This document shows, in pieces, positions 16,782-25,220 of a stretch of 64,000 nt of DNA (within the stretch, counting starts at the first letter, position 1; the number at the start of each line of letters is the position of its first letter). Source of the stretch: an uncultured Algibacter sp. GTDB lineage: Bacteria; Bacteroidota; Bacteroidia; Flavobacteriales; Flavobacteriaceae. Made by a program: the position numbers and the translations under genes. The notes beneath the pieces are model-generated. The model saw only the letters and a program-made list of their open reading frames with translations, was not told where the DNA came from and did no database searches. Location of the stretch: NCBI RefSeq assembly GCF_947495675.1, contig NZ_CANLZX010000012.1, positions 61,375 to 125,374 of the forward strand. Reading direction: 5' to 3'.

Positions 16782-17684
16782 TTAAAAGAAAATTTCTTGT
16801 GCTAAACGAAACGTATTTGCATGTGCTTCAATAATAATTTTAATATCTGGTGAATAGCCTCCACCCATTGAACACATTACAGGAATTTTATGGTTTTTAC
16901 ATGTTTGTAATACAAAACGATCGCGTTCTTTACACCCCTTTAAAGTCATTGCTAGTTTGCCTAATTTATCTGAAGCCAATACATCTACACCACATAAATA
17001 ATAAATAAAACTGGGCTTTTGTTGTTCTATTAACTTGGGTAAGTTTTGTTTTAAAAGGCTTAAATACGTTTTATCATTAGTATTATTTTCAAGAGCAATA
17101 TCTAAATCGCTTTGTTCTTTTTTAAATGGATAATTTCCTTTACCATGCATAGAAAATGTAAATACCGAATCATCATTTTGAAAAATTTCTGCAGTACCAT
17201 TGCCTTGATGTACATCTAAATCTACAATTAATACTTTTTTTACATGTTTTTTATTTAACAAATAACGTGCTCCAATAGCTTGATCGTTAAATATACAAAA
17301 GGCTTCGCCCCTATCTGAATATGCATGGTGGGTGCCTCCAGCAATGTTCATGGCAATACCATGTTTTAAAGCATACTCGCTAGCTTTTATGGTTCCGTCT
17401 GCAATAATAACTTCGCGCTCAACGAGTTTTGCACTTAATGGAAATCCTATTTTTCTGGCGGCTCTAGCATTTAAAGTTAGATTTTTTAAATCTTCATAAT
17501 ACGCTTTATTATGTACTCTTAAAATATGTTTATCATCAGGAATAATAGGTTTAAAAAAATTATTAGGCAAACAAGTGCCTTCATAAATTAATTGCTCTGG
17601 CAATAACTCATATTTAATCATTGGGAAGCGATGTCCTTTGGGCAAAGGATGCTTATAAATATCATGGTAAGCTATTTTTAGCAT
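16782..17684 (-). CDS. Histone deacetylase-fold deacylase (AcuC/HDAC superfamily)
   Basis: 300 residues. Catalytic features are seen: the paired His in G-G-T-H-H-A-Y, the zinc ligands D-x-D-x-H in V-D-L-D-V-H-Q-G-N-G-T, the second Asp in C-G-V-D-V-L and G-G-G-Y near the C-terminus. Bacterial members deacetylate small acetylated amines or proteins; the substrate is not evident. Its start lies 4 nt from the tex stop on the same strand, indicating a tex-deacylase operon. Confidence 0.9.
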   Translation of the reverse strand: MLKIAYHDIYKHPLPKGHRFPMIKYELLPEQLIYEGTCLPNNFFKPIIPDDKHILRVHNKAYYEDLKNLTLNARAARKIGFPLSAKLVEREVIIADGTIKASEYALKHGIAMNIAGGTHHAYSDRGEAFCIFNDQAIGARYLLNKKHVKKVLIVDLDVHQGNGTAEIFQNDDSVFTFSMHGKGNYPFKKEQSDLDIALENNTNDKTYLSLLKQNLPKLIEQQKPSFIYYLCGVDVLASDKLGKLAMTLKGCKERDRFVLQTCKNHKIPVMCSMGGGYSPDIKIIIEAHANTFRLAQEIFF

Positions 17685-17688
17685 TTTA

Positions 17689-19806
17689 TTACTTATGCAA
17701 TTTTAATTGTATACGCTTTCGCGGAACATCAACCTCTAGAACTTTTACAATAATTTGCTGATGAAGGCTTACGTGCTCATTAACATCTTTAACAAAACTA
17801 TCGGATAGGTTTGAAACATGAATAAGACCACTTTCTTTAATTCCAACATCTACAAAACAACCAAAATTGGTGATATTATTTACAATTCCAGGAAGTAGTT
17901 GCCCTTGTTTTAAATCGTTAATAGTTTTTATATTTTGATTAAATGAGAATACTTTTGCCTGTTCCCTTATATCTAAACCAGGTTTTTCTAGTTCTTTAAT
18001 AATATCTTCAAGTGTAGGTAATCCAACTGATGCTGTACAATATTGTTTTAGGTTTACCTTTTTAAGTAAGGCTGCATTCCCTATTAAATCCTCTACCGAT
18101 TTTGATAAATCTTTTGCCATTTTTTTCACAATTGCATAACTTTCAGGATGAACTGCAGAATCATCTAAAGGGTTTTTTGCGTCTTTAATTCTTAAAAAAG
18201 CTGCACCTTGCTCAAAGGCTTTGCCTCCTAATCGTGGTACATTTTTTATATCGTTTCTGGAGGTAAATACCCCATTTTCATTTCGATAATTAAAAATATT
18301 TTCAGCTAGTTTTGGGCCAATACCAGATACCGAACTTAATAATGGTTTACTTGCTGTATTAATATTTACTCCAACGGCATTTACACAATTTTCCACAACA
18401 ACATCTAATTGTTTTTGAAGCTTAGTTTGATCTACATCATGCTGGTATTGCCCAACGCCTATTGATTTTGCATCAATCTTTACTAATTCTGCTAAAGGGT
18501 CTTGCAGTCGCCTTCCAATAGAAACCGAGCCACGTACGGTTACATCGTAATCCGGAAACTCTTCTCGTGCAATTTTAGAGGCTGAATAAATACTGGCTCC
18601 TGCTTCACTAACCACAAAAACTTGAATATTGTTTTTAAAATGGACTTTTCTAATAAGTGCTTCGGTTTCTCTTGAAGCTGTTCCGTTTCCTATAGCAATA
18701 GCTTCAATTTTATAAGCTTCGGCGAGCGAGCTTATTTTTTTCATTGCGCCAATATTATCGTTTTTTGGCGGATGCGGGTATATAGTTTCATTATGTTTTA
18801 ATTTTCCTTGTGCATCTAAACATACCACTTTACAACCTGTTCTAAATCCAGGATCTATTGCCAAAACGCGTTTTTCACCTAATGGCGATCCTAATAATAA
18901 TTGTTTTAGGTTTTTAGCAAATACATTTATGGCAGATTCATCGGCTTTATCTTTTGCTATTTGTAATGCTTCATTACTTAGAGAAGGCAATAATAAACGT
19001 TTATAAGCATCTTTAATAGCTATCTCTATTTGTTCTGCGCAAGCGTTATTGCTTTTAATAATGCGATTTTCAATATTATCAAAAGCACGATCATCATCAA
19101 TTTGAATTTTAACACGTATAAAACCTTCTTTTTCGGCTCTTAAAATAGCTAATAAACGGTGTGATGGTATTCTGCTCAAGCTTTCCTCCCAATCAAAATA
19201 ATCTCTAAATTTTTGAGCCTTTTCATCTTCTGCTTTTGTTTTTATCACTTTCGTAGAAATCATAGCAAAACGTTCTAATTGACGACGGATATTATTTCGA
19301 ATATCGGCTCGCTCATTTATCCATTCTGCAATAATATGTCTGGCGCCTTCTAAAGCCTTATCAATAGAAATTATTTCGCCTTTTACATATTTAAATGCTA
19401 TGGACTCAATATCATTAGCATTTTGAGACATGATAATTTTTGCTAAAGTTTCTAATCCGTTTTGTCTTGCCTTTTCTGCTTTGGTTTTTCTACTTTTCTT
19501 AAAGGGCAAGTACAAATCTTCAAGCGTTATCAAATCTTGAGTGATTTTAATTTTTTGCTTTAATTCTGTATTTAAAACACCTTGTTCTTCTAAGGCTTTT
19601 AAAATCGCTTTTTTTCGTTTTTCTAAAGCTTCAAATTGCTCTTTAAATTTTACTATTTCACCTATTTGAACCTCGTCCAAATTACCCGTAAGCTCCTTTC
19701 TATAGCGCGATATAAATGGTATGGTACAATCTTCATTAAGTAATTCAATCGTATTTTTTACAGATTGCTCTGAAAGTTTTGTTTGGGCTATTATGTATTT
19801 TAACAT
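17689..19806 (-). CDS. tex: Tex family RNA-binding transcription accessory protein
   Basis: 705 residues, near the family length. The order is Tex N-terminal helical region, YqgF/RNase H-like domain (L-A-I-D-P-G-F-R-T-G-C), helix-hairpin-helix region (S-S-V-S-G-I-G-P-K-L-A), and an S1 RNA-binding domain at the C-terminus (about 630-700, G-C-F-V-D-V-G). Tex is a cytoplasmic RNA-binding protein linked to transcription. The ATG at 19806 gives the conventional N-terminus. It is followed at once by the deacylase gene. Confidence 0.95.
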   Translation of the reverse strand: MLKYIIAQTKLSEQSVKNTIELLNEDCTIPFISRYRKELTGNLDEVQIGEIVKFKEQFEALEKRKKAILKALEEQGVLNTELKQKIKITQDLITLEDLYLPFKKSRKTKAEKARQNGLETLAKIIMSQNANDIESIAFKYVKGEIISIDKALEGARHIIAEWINERADIRNNIRRQLERFAMISTKVIKTKAEDEKAQKFRDYFDWEESLSRIPSHRLLAILRAEKEGFIRVKIQIDDDRAFDNIENRIIKSNNACAEQIEIAIKDAYKRLLLPSLSNEALQIAKDKADESAINVFAKNLKQLLLGSPLGEKRVLAIDPGFRTGCKVVCLDAQGKLKHNETIYPHPPKNDNIGAMKKISSLAEAYKIEAIAIGNGTASRETEALIRKVHFKNNIQVFVVSEAGASIYSASKIAREEFPDYDVTVRGSVSIGRRLQDPLAELVKIDAKSIGVGQYQHDVDQTKLQKQLDVVVENCVNAVGVNINTASKPLLSSVSGIGPKLAENIFNYRNENGVFTSRNDIKNVPRLGGKAFEQGAAFLRIKDAKNPLDDSAVHPESYAIVKKMAKDLSKSVEDLIGNAALLKKVNLKQYCTASVGLPTLEDIIKELEKPGLDIREQAKVFSFNQNIKTINDLKQGQLLPGIVNNITNFGCFVDVGIKESGLIHVSNLSDSFVKDVNEHVSLHQQIIVKVLEVDVPRKRIQLKLHK

Positions 19807-19866
19807 GCTATTATTTTGAACTAAATTATCACGAAACTAAAGAATTTTTAATTGAGATCAACAAAA

Positions 19867-19898
19867 AGTCCTGTATGGTTTTAAAACCATACAGGACT
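19867..19898 (-). terminator. Perfect 32-nt palindrome, terminator for the Cys-rich small gene
   Basis: AGTCCTGTATGGTTTT is followed immediately by its exact reverse complement. On the minus strand it is followed by a T-run (ACTTTTTG), the layout of an intrinsic terminator 22 bases beyond the stop at 19921. The lack of any loop bases and the full 16-bp match are unusual. Confidence 0.8.
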
Positions 19899-19920
19899 AG
19901 TTAGTAATTTTTATAAAATT

Positions 19921-20085
19921 TTAAGCTACTTTCTTTAATAAATCAAAACAAGGGCATTTTTTACAACGCTTATTCTCTCCTTTTTTAAACTTTTTACAGC
20001 AACTACTTTTTACTTTCTCAGGAAAGCTAACTCCTAATTTACGTAATTTTTTTATTGCCTTTTTCTGTTTCTTCTTTTTGCCCAC
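19921..20085 (-). CDS. Small Lys/Cys-rich protein (54 aa)
   Basis: I place the start at the GTG at 20085 (M-G-K-K-K-K-Q). A longer frame opens with a TTG at 20115, but that TTG is the last part of a -7 box at 20113-20120 and cannot be transcribed from it. The product has a Lys-rich first half and a second half with five Cys (S-S-C-C-K-K-F then C-K-K-C-P-C-F-D), suggesting a zinc or iron-sulfur knuckle. The function is unknown. It has its own promoter and a strong terminator and lies next to ferritin. Confidence 0.65.
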   Translation of the reverse strand: MGKKKKQKKAIKKLRKLGVSFPEKVKSSCCKKFKKGENKRCKKCPCFDLLKKVA

Positions 20086-20112
20086 AGTAAAATATGATAT
20101 TGAAATCTGCGG

Positions 20113-20120
20113 CAAAAATA
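20113..20120 (-). promoter_or_regulatory. -7 box TATTTTTG for the Cys-rich small gene
   Basis: Minus-strand TATTTTTG with a predicted leader of about 22 nt to the GTG at 20085. It decides the start codon of that gene. Confidence 0.55.
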
Positions 20121-20160
20121 AGTTATTTTTATTAAATCTAAATAAGCTTAAATGTTAAAA

Positions 20161-20679
20161 TTATTCAGGTGTATTTGTTGCTGCTGTCGTTACTGTTAAA
20201 TTCTCTATATCTCTATCGAATAAATATAAACCACCTTTATCGTCACCAATCATATTAATTTTATCAAGAATGGTTCGTGCTACTGCTTCTTCTTCAATTT
20301 GTTCTGCAACATACCATTGTAAAAAGTTATGTGACGCATAGTCTTTTTCTTGAAGACTTATATGTACCAATTCATTAATACTTTGCGATACAAATACTTC
20401 GTGTTCAAATAGTTTTTCAAACATTTCTTTAATCGATTTGAAAGAAACATTAGGCTCAGCTAACTGTGAAACTTTTGCATGGCCACCACGTTCGTTTACA
20501 AACTTTACTAACTTTAACATATGTTCGCGTTCTTCATCAGACTGTGCATACATAAAGTTTGCAACACCTTCCAGCCCTTTTACCTCTGCCCAACATGCCA
20601 TAGCCAAATAAATTTGAGAAGATTCTGCTTCAATTTTTATTTGATTATTTAATGCGCTTTCTATAGTTTTTGATAACAT
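20161..20679 (-). CDS. Ferritin (non-heme, FtnA-like)
   Basis: 172 residues, a four-helix ferritin. Ferroxidase ligands fit E-A-E-S-S-Q-I-Y (Glu about 17), D-E-E-R-E-H (Glu and His about 50-53), and the third-helix E-Q-I-E-E-E (Glu about 127-130). It stores iron as a ferric mineral inside a 24-mer in the cytoplasm. There is no heme-binding Met in the place expected of bacterioferritin, so the ferritin class is preferred. It is transcribed alone in the minus direction. Confidence 0.95.
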   Translation of the reverse strand: MLSKTIESALNNQIKIEAESSQIYLAMACWAEVKGLEGVANFMYAQSDEEREHMLKLVKFVNERGGHAKVSQLAEPNVSFKSIKEMFEKLFEHEVFVSQSINELVHISLQEKDYASHNFLQWYVAEQIEEEAVARTILDKINMIGDDKGGLYLFDRDIENLTVTTAATNTPE

Positions 20680-20743
20680 AATATTTCGTTTTATGTAAAG
20701 TTACATATTTACTTTGTGGCTATCAATAGCACTTGACAAAAAA

Positions 20744-20770
20744 AAGGTTATTCTTTTTAAGAATAACCTT
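20744..20770 (-). terminator. Intrinsic terminator of the AhpD-like/cupredoxin-like unit
   Basis: AAGGTTATTCTT and AAGAATAACCTT form a perfect 12-bp stem with a 3-base loop. On the minus strand it is followed by eight T's. It lies 21 bases past the stop at 20792. Confidence 0.85.
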
Positions 20771-20791
20771 AGTTGCTATTAATAAATCAAA

Positions 20792-21187
20792 CTAATACTT
20801 CTGAACAGTCAATATATATTGTGGTGTTGGGTTTAATGGGCAGAAATACACATATTCTCCTGCCTCCAACGTTGTTGGGTTCGATTTTTCGGTTTTACCT
20901 TTGGTTACTGCTGCTGTAACATACGCCGTTTTAATATGATTTTCTGGCTTGCTAGCATCGGCTCCTTTTTTAACTAATACTAAACCTACTTTTTCGGCTG
21001 CATTATTATTTGAAATTTCGAAAACATAGGTTCCTGGACTAACCGTTAACCCTTTTTCGGTAAATTCACCTTTTGTTTGTTCTAAAGCAATTGTTTTAAC
21101 TACTACTTTATCCATCATTTTATCTTGTGCATTTGAATTTAATGTGAATGCTAATACGATTACTAAAATTGATACTACTTTTTTCAT
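20792..21187 (-). CDS. Secreted cupredoxin-like protein
   Basis: 131 residues with a signal peptide (M-K-K-V-V-S-I-L-V-I-V-L-A-F-T). The mature domain has cupredoxin-like strands (G-T-Y-V-F-E-I-S-N, G-E-Y-V-Y-F-C-P-L-N-P-T-P-Q-Y). The Cys is in the place of the copper-loop Cys, but the His expected two or more residues later is not obvious, so a type 1 copper site is doubtful. It follows the AhpD-like gene by 61 nt on the same strand and shares its terminator, so both are likely under the same promoter and regulator. Confidence 0.65.
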   Translation of the reverse strand: MKKVVSILVIVLAFTLNSNAQDKMMDKVVVKTIALEQTKGEFTEKGLTVSPGTYVFEISNNNAAEKVGLVLVKKGADASKPENHIKTAYVTAAVTKGKTEKSNPTTLEAGEYVYFCPLNPTPQYILTVQKY

Positions 21188-21248
21188 TTTTAAAATTTTT
21201 GTGAGCTTGACGCTCAGGTTTATTAATTTGATTATTACTTGTTATTGA

Positions 21249-21797
21249 TTATACTGTTGCTGCTTCCAAAGGTTCTGCTACTGGAAAATCTACTGGGACT
21301 TGAGTTGTACTATGTATGTAATTAGAAATAGTTTTATCACCTACTAATGATATAGTGTCTATTAAATTCCCTTTTGTATAACCTGCACTAAAAAAGTTCT
21401 CTAATACATCTACATCTGTTCTCCCTCTGTTTTCTGTAACGTTTTTAGCTAATTTTGCTAAAGCGTTTAATTTATTATCGAAAGATGCTTGACCAGCCCT
21501 TAACTCTAGAATTTGAGCTTCTGAAAAACCATTCATTTTTCCAATTGCAGTATGCGCAGACAAACAATAAATACATTGGTTTACTTCGCTTACCGCTAAA
21601 TTCACAACTTCTTTTTCTTTAGCAGATAATGATGTTTTTGCATTAGCAAAGTTTAAATAATTCTCTAAAGCTGTATCGCTATTAGCATAAGTTGCGTATA
21701 AATTAGGTACGAATCCTAATGCTTTTTGTAAATTATCGAAAATTGCTTGGTTGTTTTCGCTTACTTCTTCTCTTGTTGGTACATTAAATGTGCTCAT
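21249..21797 (-). CDS. AhpD-like carboxymuconolactone decarboxylase family protein
   Basis: 182 residues, all helical. The redox motif C-I-Y-C-L-S-A-H is the CxxCxxxH signature of AhpD-type peroxidase-associated proteins, with the conserved Glu upstream in V-S-E-V-N-Q. A disulfide reductase or peroxidase-like reaction is expected; the native electron partner is unknown. It is preceded by a promoter with the 15-bp element shared with the 55-codon gene (see 21845..21909) and lies two genes from an AraC regulator. Confidence 0.85.
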   Translation of the reverse strand: MSTFNVPTREEVSENNQAIFDNLQKALGFVPNLYATYANSDTALENYLNFANAKTSLSAKEKEVVNLAVSEVNQCIYCLSAHTAIGKMNGFSEAQILELRAGQASFDNKLNALAKLAKNVTENRGRTDVDVLENFFSAGYTKGNLIDTISLVGDKTISNYIHSTTQVPVDFPVAEPLEAATV

Positions 21798-21844
21798 AAT
21801 TTTTTTATTTTTAATTTGAATTTTGTTGTTAATAATTGTTGGTA

Positions 21845-21909
21845 CAAAGGTGCAACCGTTATAAAGGTTACACCATGTTGTTTATTCCTTTTAACTTGTC
21901 AATTTTTCC
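21845..21909 (-). promoter_or_regulatory. Promoter of AhpD-like gene with putative AraC box
   Basis: On the minus strand GGAAAAATTGACAAG (21895-21909) is followed, exactly 45 bases on, by CTTTGTACC (-7 region CACCTTTG). A second block T-G-G-T-G-T-A-A-C-C-T-T-T lies between. The same arrangement with the same 45-base spacing is found at 22114..22178. The adjacent AraC-family gene is the obvious candidate binder. Confidence 0.65.
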
Positions 21910-21919
21910 TTTAATAATT

Positions 21920-22087
21920 TTAACCTATTGTATTAGATGCGATATACGGCCTTTCTGTATCACAATAAAAATCTGCAATATGGTTTTGCTCACAATGTGT
22001 TTTTGGTGAAATCGTATTTATATTTTCTTTTCTTTTTCCTCTAAATATTTCAATTAAATTGAATATTGATATGTGTTTTAAATTCAT
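21920..22087 (-). CDS. Small 55-residue protein with Cys/His pairs
   Basis: A 55-codon gene between the AraC regulator and the AhpD-like gene, both on the same strand. The N-terminal half is basic and helical (N-L-I-E-I-F-R-G-K-R-K). The C-terminal half has H-C-E-Q-N-H and F-Y-C-D, two His and two Cys near residues 31-42 that could bind metal. I do not recognise it. Its promoter carries the same upstream element and spacing as the AhpD-like gene, which is the best evidence that it is a real, co-regulated gene. Confidence 0.6.
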   Translation of the reverse strand: MNLKHISIFNLIEIFRGKRKENINTISPKTHCEQNHIADFYCDTERPYIASNTIG

Positions 22088-22113
22088 GTCTTTGTTGTTT
22101 TATTTGTTCGGTA

Positions 22114-22178
22114 CAAAGATGAATGAAAAGAAAAGGGTAAAACAGGGTTAGATTGCCTTAGGGCTTGTCAATTTTTCC
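22114..22178 (-). promoter_or_regulatory. Promoter of the 55-codon gene with putative AraC box
   Basis: GGAAAAATTGACAAG at 22164-22178 (minus strand), then 45 bases, then CTTTGTACC with a -7 box CATCTTTG. T-G-T-T-T-T-A-C-C-C-T-T-T in the spacer matches the equivalent block at 21845..21909. The element abuts the AraC stop codon. Confidence 0.65.
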
Positions 22179-23021
22179 CTAACGCGCTTTTTTAAGCTGT
22201 TTTTTAAAGTCTGAAGGCGATAACTGGGTGTGTTTTTTGAATAATCTACTTAGATGAGACGCATCTTCAAAACCAACTTCGTATGCAATCTCTTTAGCTG
22301 TTTTATCGGTGTAGATTAAAAGTCGCTTTGATTCCAATATTATACGTTCGTGTATAATTTGTAGCGGACTCGTATTTAATTTGGCAAAGGTGTTTGATAA
22401 TGTTTTTGGAGATTTAAACAACTTGTCTGCATAAAAAGAAACACTATGTTCCTTTTTAAAATGAGACTCCACCAACATATTAAACTCGCGTAGCAAATCT
22501 ATTTTGGCGTTTTTAGTGGTTTCTACAAAGCCTTCTTTCGATTTTAATAAACGCGTACTTATAATAATAAAACGCGCCATAAGCATGCGTAGCATTTCAG
22601 CTTGAATGGTGTCTTTAGTTTCAAACTCATCCAAAAACACCTCATGTAAAACTTTAAACTTTCGACTTTCGTCGGAATTTAATTCCATTATAGGGATATG
22701 CACGTTACCAAAAAACAACAACCCAGCACAACTTACTTCTTGGTCATGATCTTTTATGCAATAAAACTCTCTGTTGAATTTATACACTACCAAATCTTTA
22801 CCAGAAACAAATTGAAAATATTGAACAACTGTTAATGCAAGAATACTATTAGGCTCAATGGTATATGGAATACTATCAACAATAATCTCTACTTTATAAT
22901 TATTGGTTCTAATAAACGTATATAACTCTAGTTGTTTCGCTGTTTTATAAGGTACCAAAAGCTCTTCATCTCCTATTTTTAAAATAGCATTTGTAGAAAA
23001 CTCTGTAAATGTTTTTTGCAT
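22179..23021 (-). CDS. AraC family transcriptional regulator
   Basis: 280 residues. The C-terminal 100 residues hold the double helix-turn-helix (S-F-Y-A-D-K-L-F-K-S-P-K-T-L-S and A-Y-E-V-G-F-E-D-A-S-H-L-S-R-L-F-K-K), ending S-P-S-D-F-K. The N-terminal region is a cupin-like sensor with strands but no recognised ligand. It lies upstream of the 55-codon gene, the AhpD-like gene and the cupredoxin-like gene on the same strand, and two identical 15-bp elements at equal spacing precede the first two. It is therefore probably the activator of that small redox cluster. The effector is unknown. Confidence 0.9.
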   Translation of the reverse strand: MQKTFTEFSTNAILKIGDEELLVPYKTAKQLELYTFIRTNNYKVEIIVDSIPYTIEPNSILALTVVQYFQFVSGKDLVVYKFNREFYCIKDHDQEVSCAGLLFFGNVHIPIMELNSDESRKFKVLHEVFLDEFETKDTIQAEMLRMLMARFIIISTRLLKSKEGFVETTKNAKIDLLREFNMLVESHFKKEHSVSFYADKLFKSPKTLSNTFAKLNTSPLQIIHERIILESKRLLIYTDKTAKEIAYEVGFEDASHLSRLFKKHTQLSPSDFKKQLKKAR

Positions 23022-23087
23022 TTTGTGTTAGTCATTACTAAATAAAAAACATTACAAACCTTAAAAATATTTTCTTAAAAACATACT

Positions 23088-25148
23088 CTAACTTACTTGC
23101 AAGCCATTACCAATTTTAGCATCATCAGGATTAACAAACACCAATTTACCATCTGGAGTTTCGGTCATTAAAATCATGCCTTGGCTTTCAACACCACGTA
23201 ACGCTCTTGGAGCTAAATTTACTAATACGGTTACACGTTTACCAACTACTTCTTCTGCTGTAAAACTTTCGGCAATACCAGAAACAATAGTTCTTGTATC
23301 AATACCTGTATCTACTTTAAGTTTTAATAGCTTTATAGTTTTTGGCATTTTTTCTGCTTCTAAAATAGTCCCTACTCGAATATCTAATTTTGTGAAATCT
23401 TCGAATGTAATGGTTTCTTTTTGTGGCTCAACTTTTGCGTTGGCTATTTCGTTAGCTTTTTTACTGGCTGCTAATTTATCAAGTTGTTTTTGGATAGTTT
23501 CGTCTTCAATTTTAGAGAATAACAATTCTGCTTCTCCTATTTTGTGCCCAGCAGGAAGTAAAGTTTCTTTGGTTGAAACTTCATTCCAAGTTGTTTCTAC
23601 TGTACTTGAATTAATATTTAAAATACCTTTTAATTTTGTAGAGGTAAACGGCAAAAATGGCTCACTTAAAGTAGCCAATGCAGAGGCAATTTGAAGGGCT
23701 ACATACATGATTGTTTTGGTACGGTCTTCATCAACTTTAATTACTTTCCAAGGTTCGGCATCTGCTAAATATTTGTTACCTAGTCTTGCTAAGTTCATTA
23801 ATTCTTGTCCTGCTTCTCTAAAACGGTATCGCTCAATAGAGCTTGCTATTACATCTGGGTAGGCTTTTATAGCAGCTAATGTTTCATCATCTACCTCATC
23901 AAAATTAGAAGGTTCTGGAACAACTCCACCATAATATTTATTAGTTAAAACAACTACTCGGTTTATAAAATTACCAAAAATGGCAACTAACTCATTGTTA
24001 TTTCTTGCTTGAAAGTCTTTCCAAGTAAAATCTGTGTCTTTAGTCTCTGGTGCATTTGCATTTAATGCATAACGTAATACATCTTGTTGTCCAGGAAAAT
24101 CTTCTAAATATTCTGGCAACCAAACGGCCCAATTTTTAGATGTAGATAGTTTGTTACCTTCTAAATTTAAAAACTCATTTGCTGGAACATTATCTGGTAA
24201 AATATAACTGCCTTCGGCTTTCAACATAGCTGGAAAAATAATACAATGGAAAACAATATTGTCTTTACCAATAAAATGCACCAATTTAGTGTCTTTATCT
24301 TTCCAATACGGTTCCCAATCTTTTCCTTCTCGTGCTGCCCATTCTTTTGTTGATGAGATATAACCAATAGGAGCATCAAACCAAACGTAAAGTACTTTAC
24401 CTTCACCACCTTTAGCTGGTACTGGAATTCCCCAATCTAAATCTCTGGTTACTGCACGTGGTCGTAACCCGTCATCTATCCAAGATTTTACTTGTCCGTA
24501 AACATTAGGTTTCCAATCTTTTTTATGACCTTCTAAGATCCATTCTCGTAAAAAAGCTTCGTGTTTATTTAAAGGTAAAAACCAATGTTTTGTTTCTTTT
24601 AAGGTTGGCACATTTCCTGTAATGGCAGACTTAGGGTTAATTAAATCTGTTGCATTATGGCTAGTTCCGCAATTTTCACATTGGTCGCCATAACTTTCTT
24701 CATTACCACATTTTGGGCATGTACCTATTACAAACCTATCTGCTAGAAATTGATTTGCTTCTGCATCATACAACTGCTCTGAAGTTTCCTCTATAAACTC
24801 ACCTTTATCATTTAAAGTCTTAAAAAACTCTGAAGCTGTTTCATGATGAATTGGTGCCGATGTACGCGAATAATTATCATAAGTAATTCCAAAATCTTCA
24901 AAAGATTTTTTAATAATAGCATGGTATTTATCAACCACATCTTGAGGTGAAACCCCTTCGTTTTTTGCTTTAATAGTAATTGGCACACCGTGTTCATCAC
25001 TACCACCAATAAAGGCCACATCGTTTCCTGTTAAACGTAAATAACGAGCATAAATATCGGCTGGCACGTAAACTCCAGCTAAATGTCCAATATGAATAGG
25101 ACCGTTAGTATAAGGAAGTGCAGTTGTAATCGTATATCTTTTAGGCAT
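23088..25148 (-). CDS. metG: MetG, methionyl-tRNA synthetase
   Basis: 686 residues. The class I HIGH motif appears as P-I-H-I-G-H (about residues 16-21) and the KMSKS loop as K-L-S-T-S. A zinc knuckle with C-P-K-C and C-E-N-C lies near residues 145-160. The anticodon-binding domain follows, and a C-terminal EMAP-like tRNA-binding domain occupies the last 110 residues ([14 protein letters not shown]). It charges tRNA-Met. It is divergent from the LD-carboxypeptidase gene. Confidence 0.97.
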   Translation of the reverse strand: MPKRYTITTALPYTNGPIHIGHLAGVYVPADIYARYLRLTGNDVAFIGGSDEHGVPITIKAKNEGVSPQDVVDKYHAIIKKSFEDFGITYDNYSRTSAPIHHETASEFFKTLNDKGEFIEETSEQLYDAEANQFLADRFVIGTCPKCGNEESYGDQCENCGTSHNATDLINPKSAITGNVPTLKETKHWFLPLNKHEAFLREWILEGHKKDWKPNVYGQVKSWIDDGLRPRAVTRDLDWGIPVPAKGGEGKVLYVWFDAPIGYISSTKEWAAREGKDWEPYWKDKDTKLVHFIGKDNIVFHCIIFPAMLKAEGSYILPDNVPANEFLNLEGNKLSTSKNWAVWLPEYLEDFPGQQDVLRYALNANAPETKDTDFTWKDFQARNNNELVAIFGNFINRVVVLTNKYYGGVVPEPSNFDEVDDETLAAIKAYPDVIASSIERYRFREAGQELMNLARLGNKYLADAEPWKVIKVDEDRTKTIMYVALQIASALATLSEPFLPFTSTKLKGILNINSSTVETTWNEVSTKETLLPAGHKIGEAELLFSKIEDETIQKQLDKLAASKKANEIANAKVEPQKETITFEDFTKLDIRVGTILEAEKMPKTIKLLKLKVDTGIDTRTIVSGIAESFTAEEVVGKRVTVLVNLAPRALRGVESQGMILMTETPDGKLVFVNPDDAKIGNGLQVS

Positions 25149-25220
25149 TATAATGTCTTTTTGAAGCCGTAAAAGTACACATTTTGAAGCCTATTTAGAA
25201 AAAAAATGTACATTTACATT

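Noticed and set aside
20086..20115. TTG start for the Cys-rich small protein
   Set aside because: The codon overlaps the -7 box and is therefore upstream of the predicted transcript.
20792..21187. True type 1 copper cupredoxin
   Set aside because: The Cys is present but the expected downstream His ligand is not seen, so I call it cupredoxin-like only.
23176..23694. Open frame of 172 codons antisense to metG
   Set aside because: Fully covered by the metG C-terminal region, with biased composition expected of a shadow.
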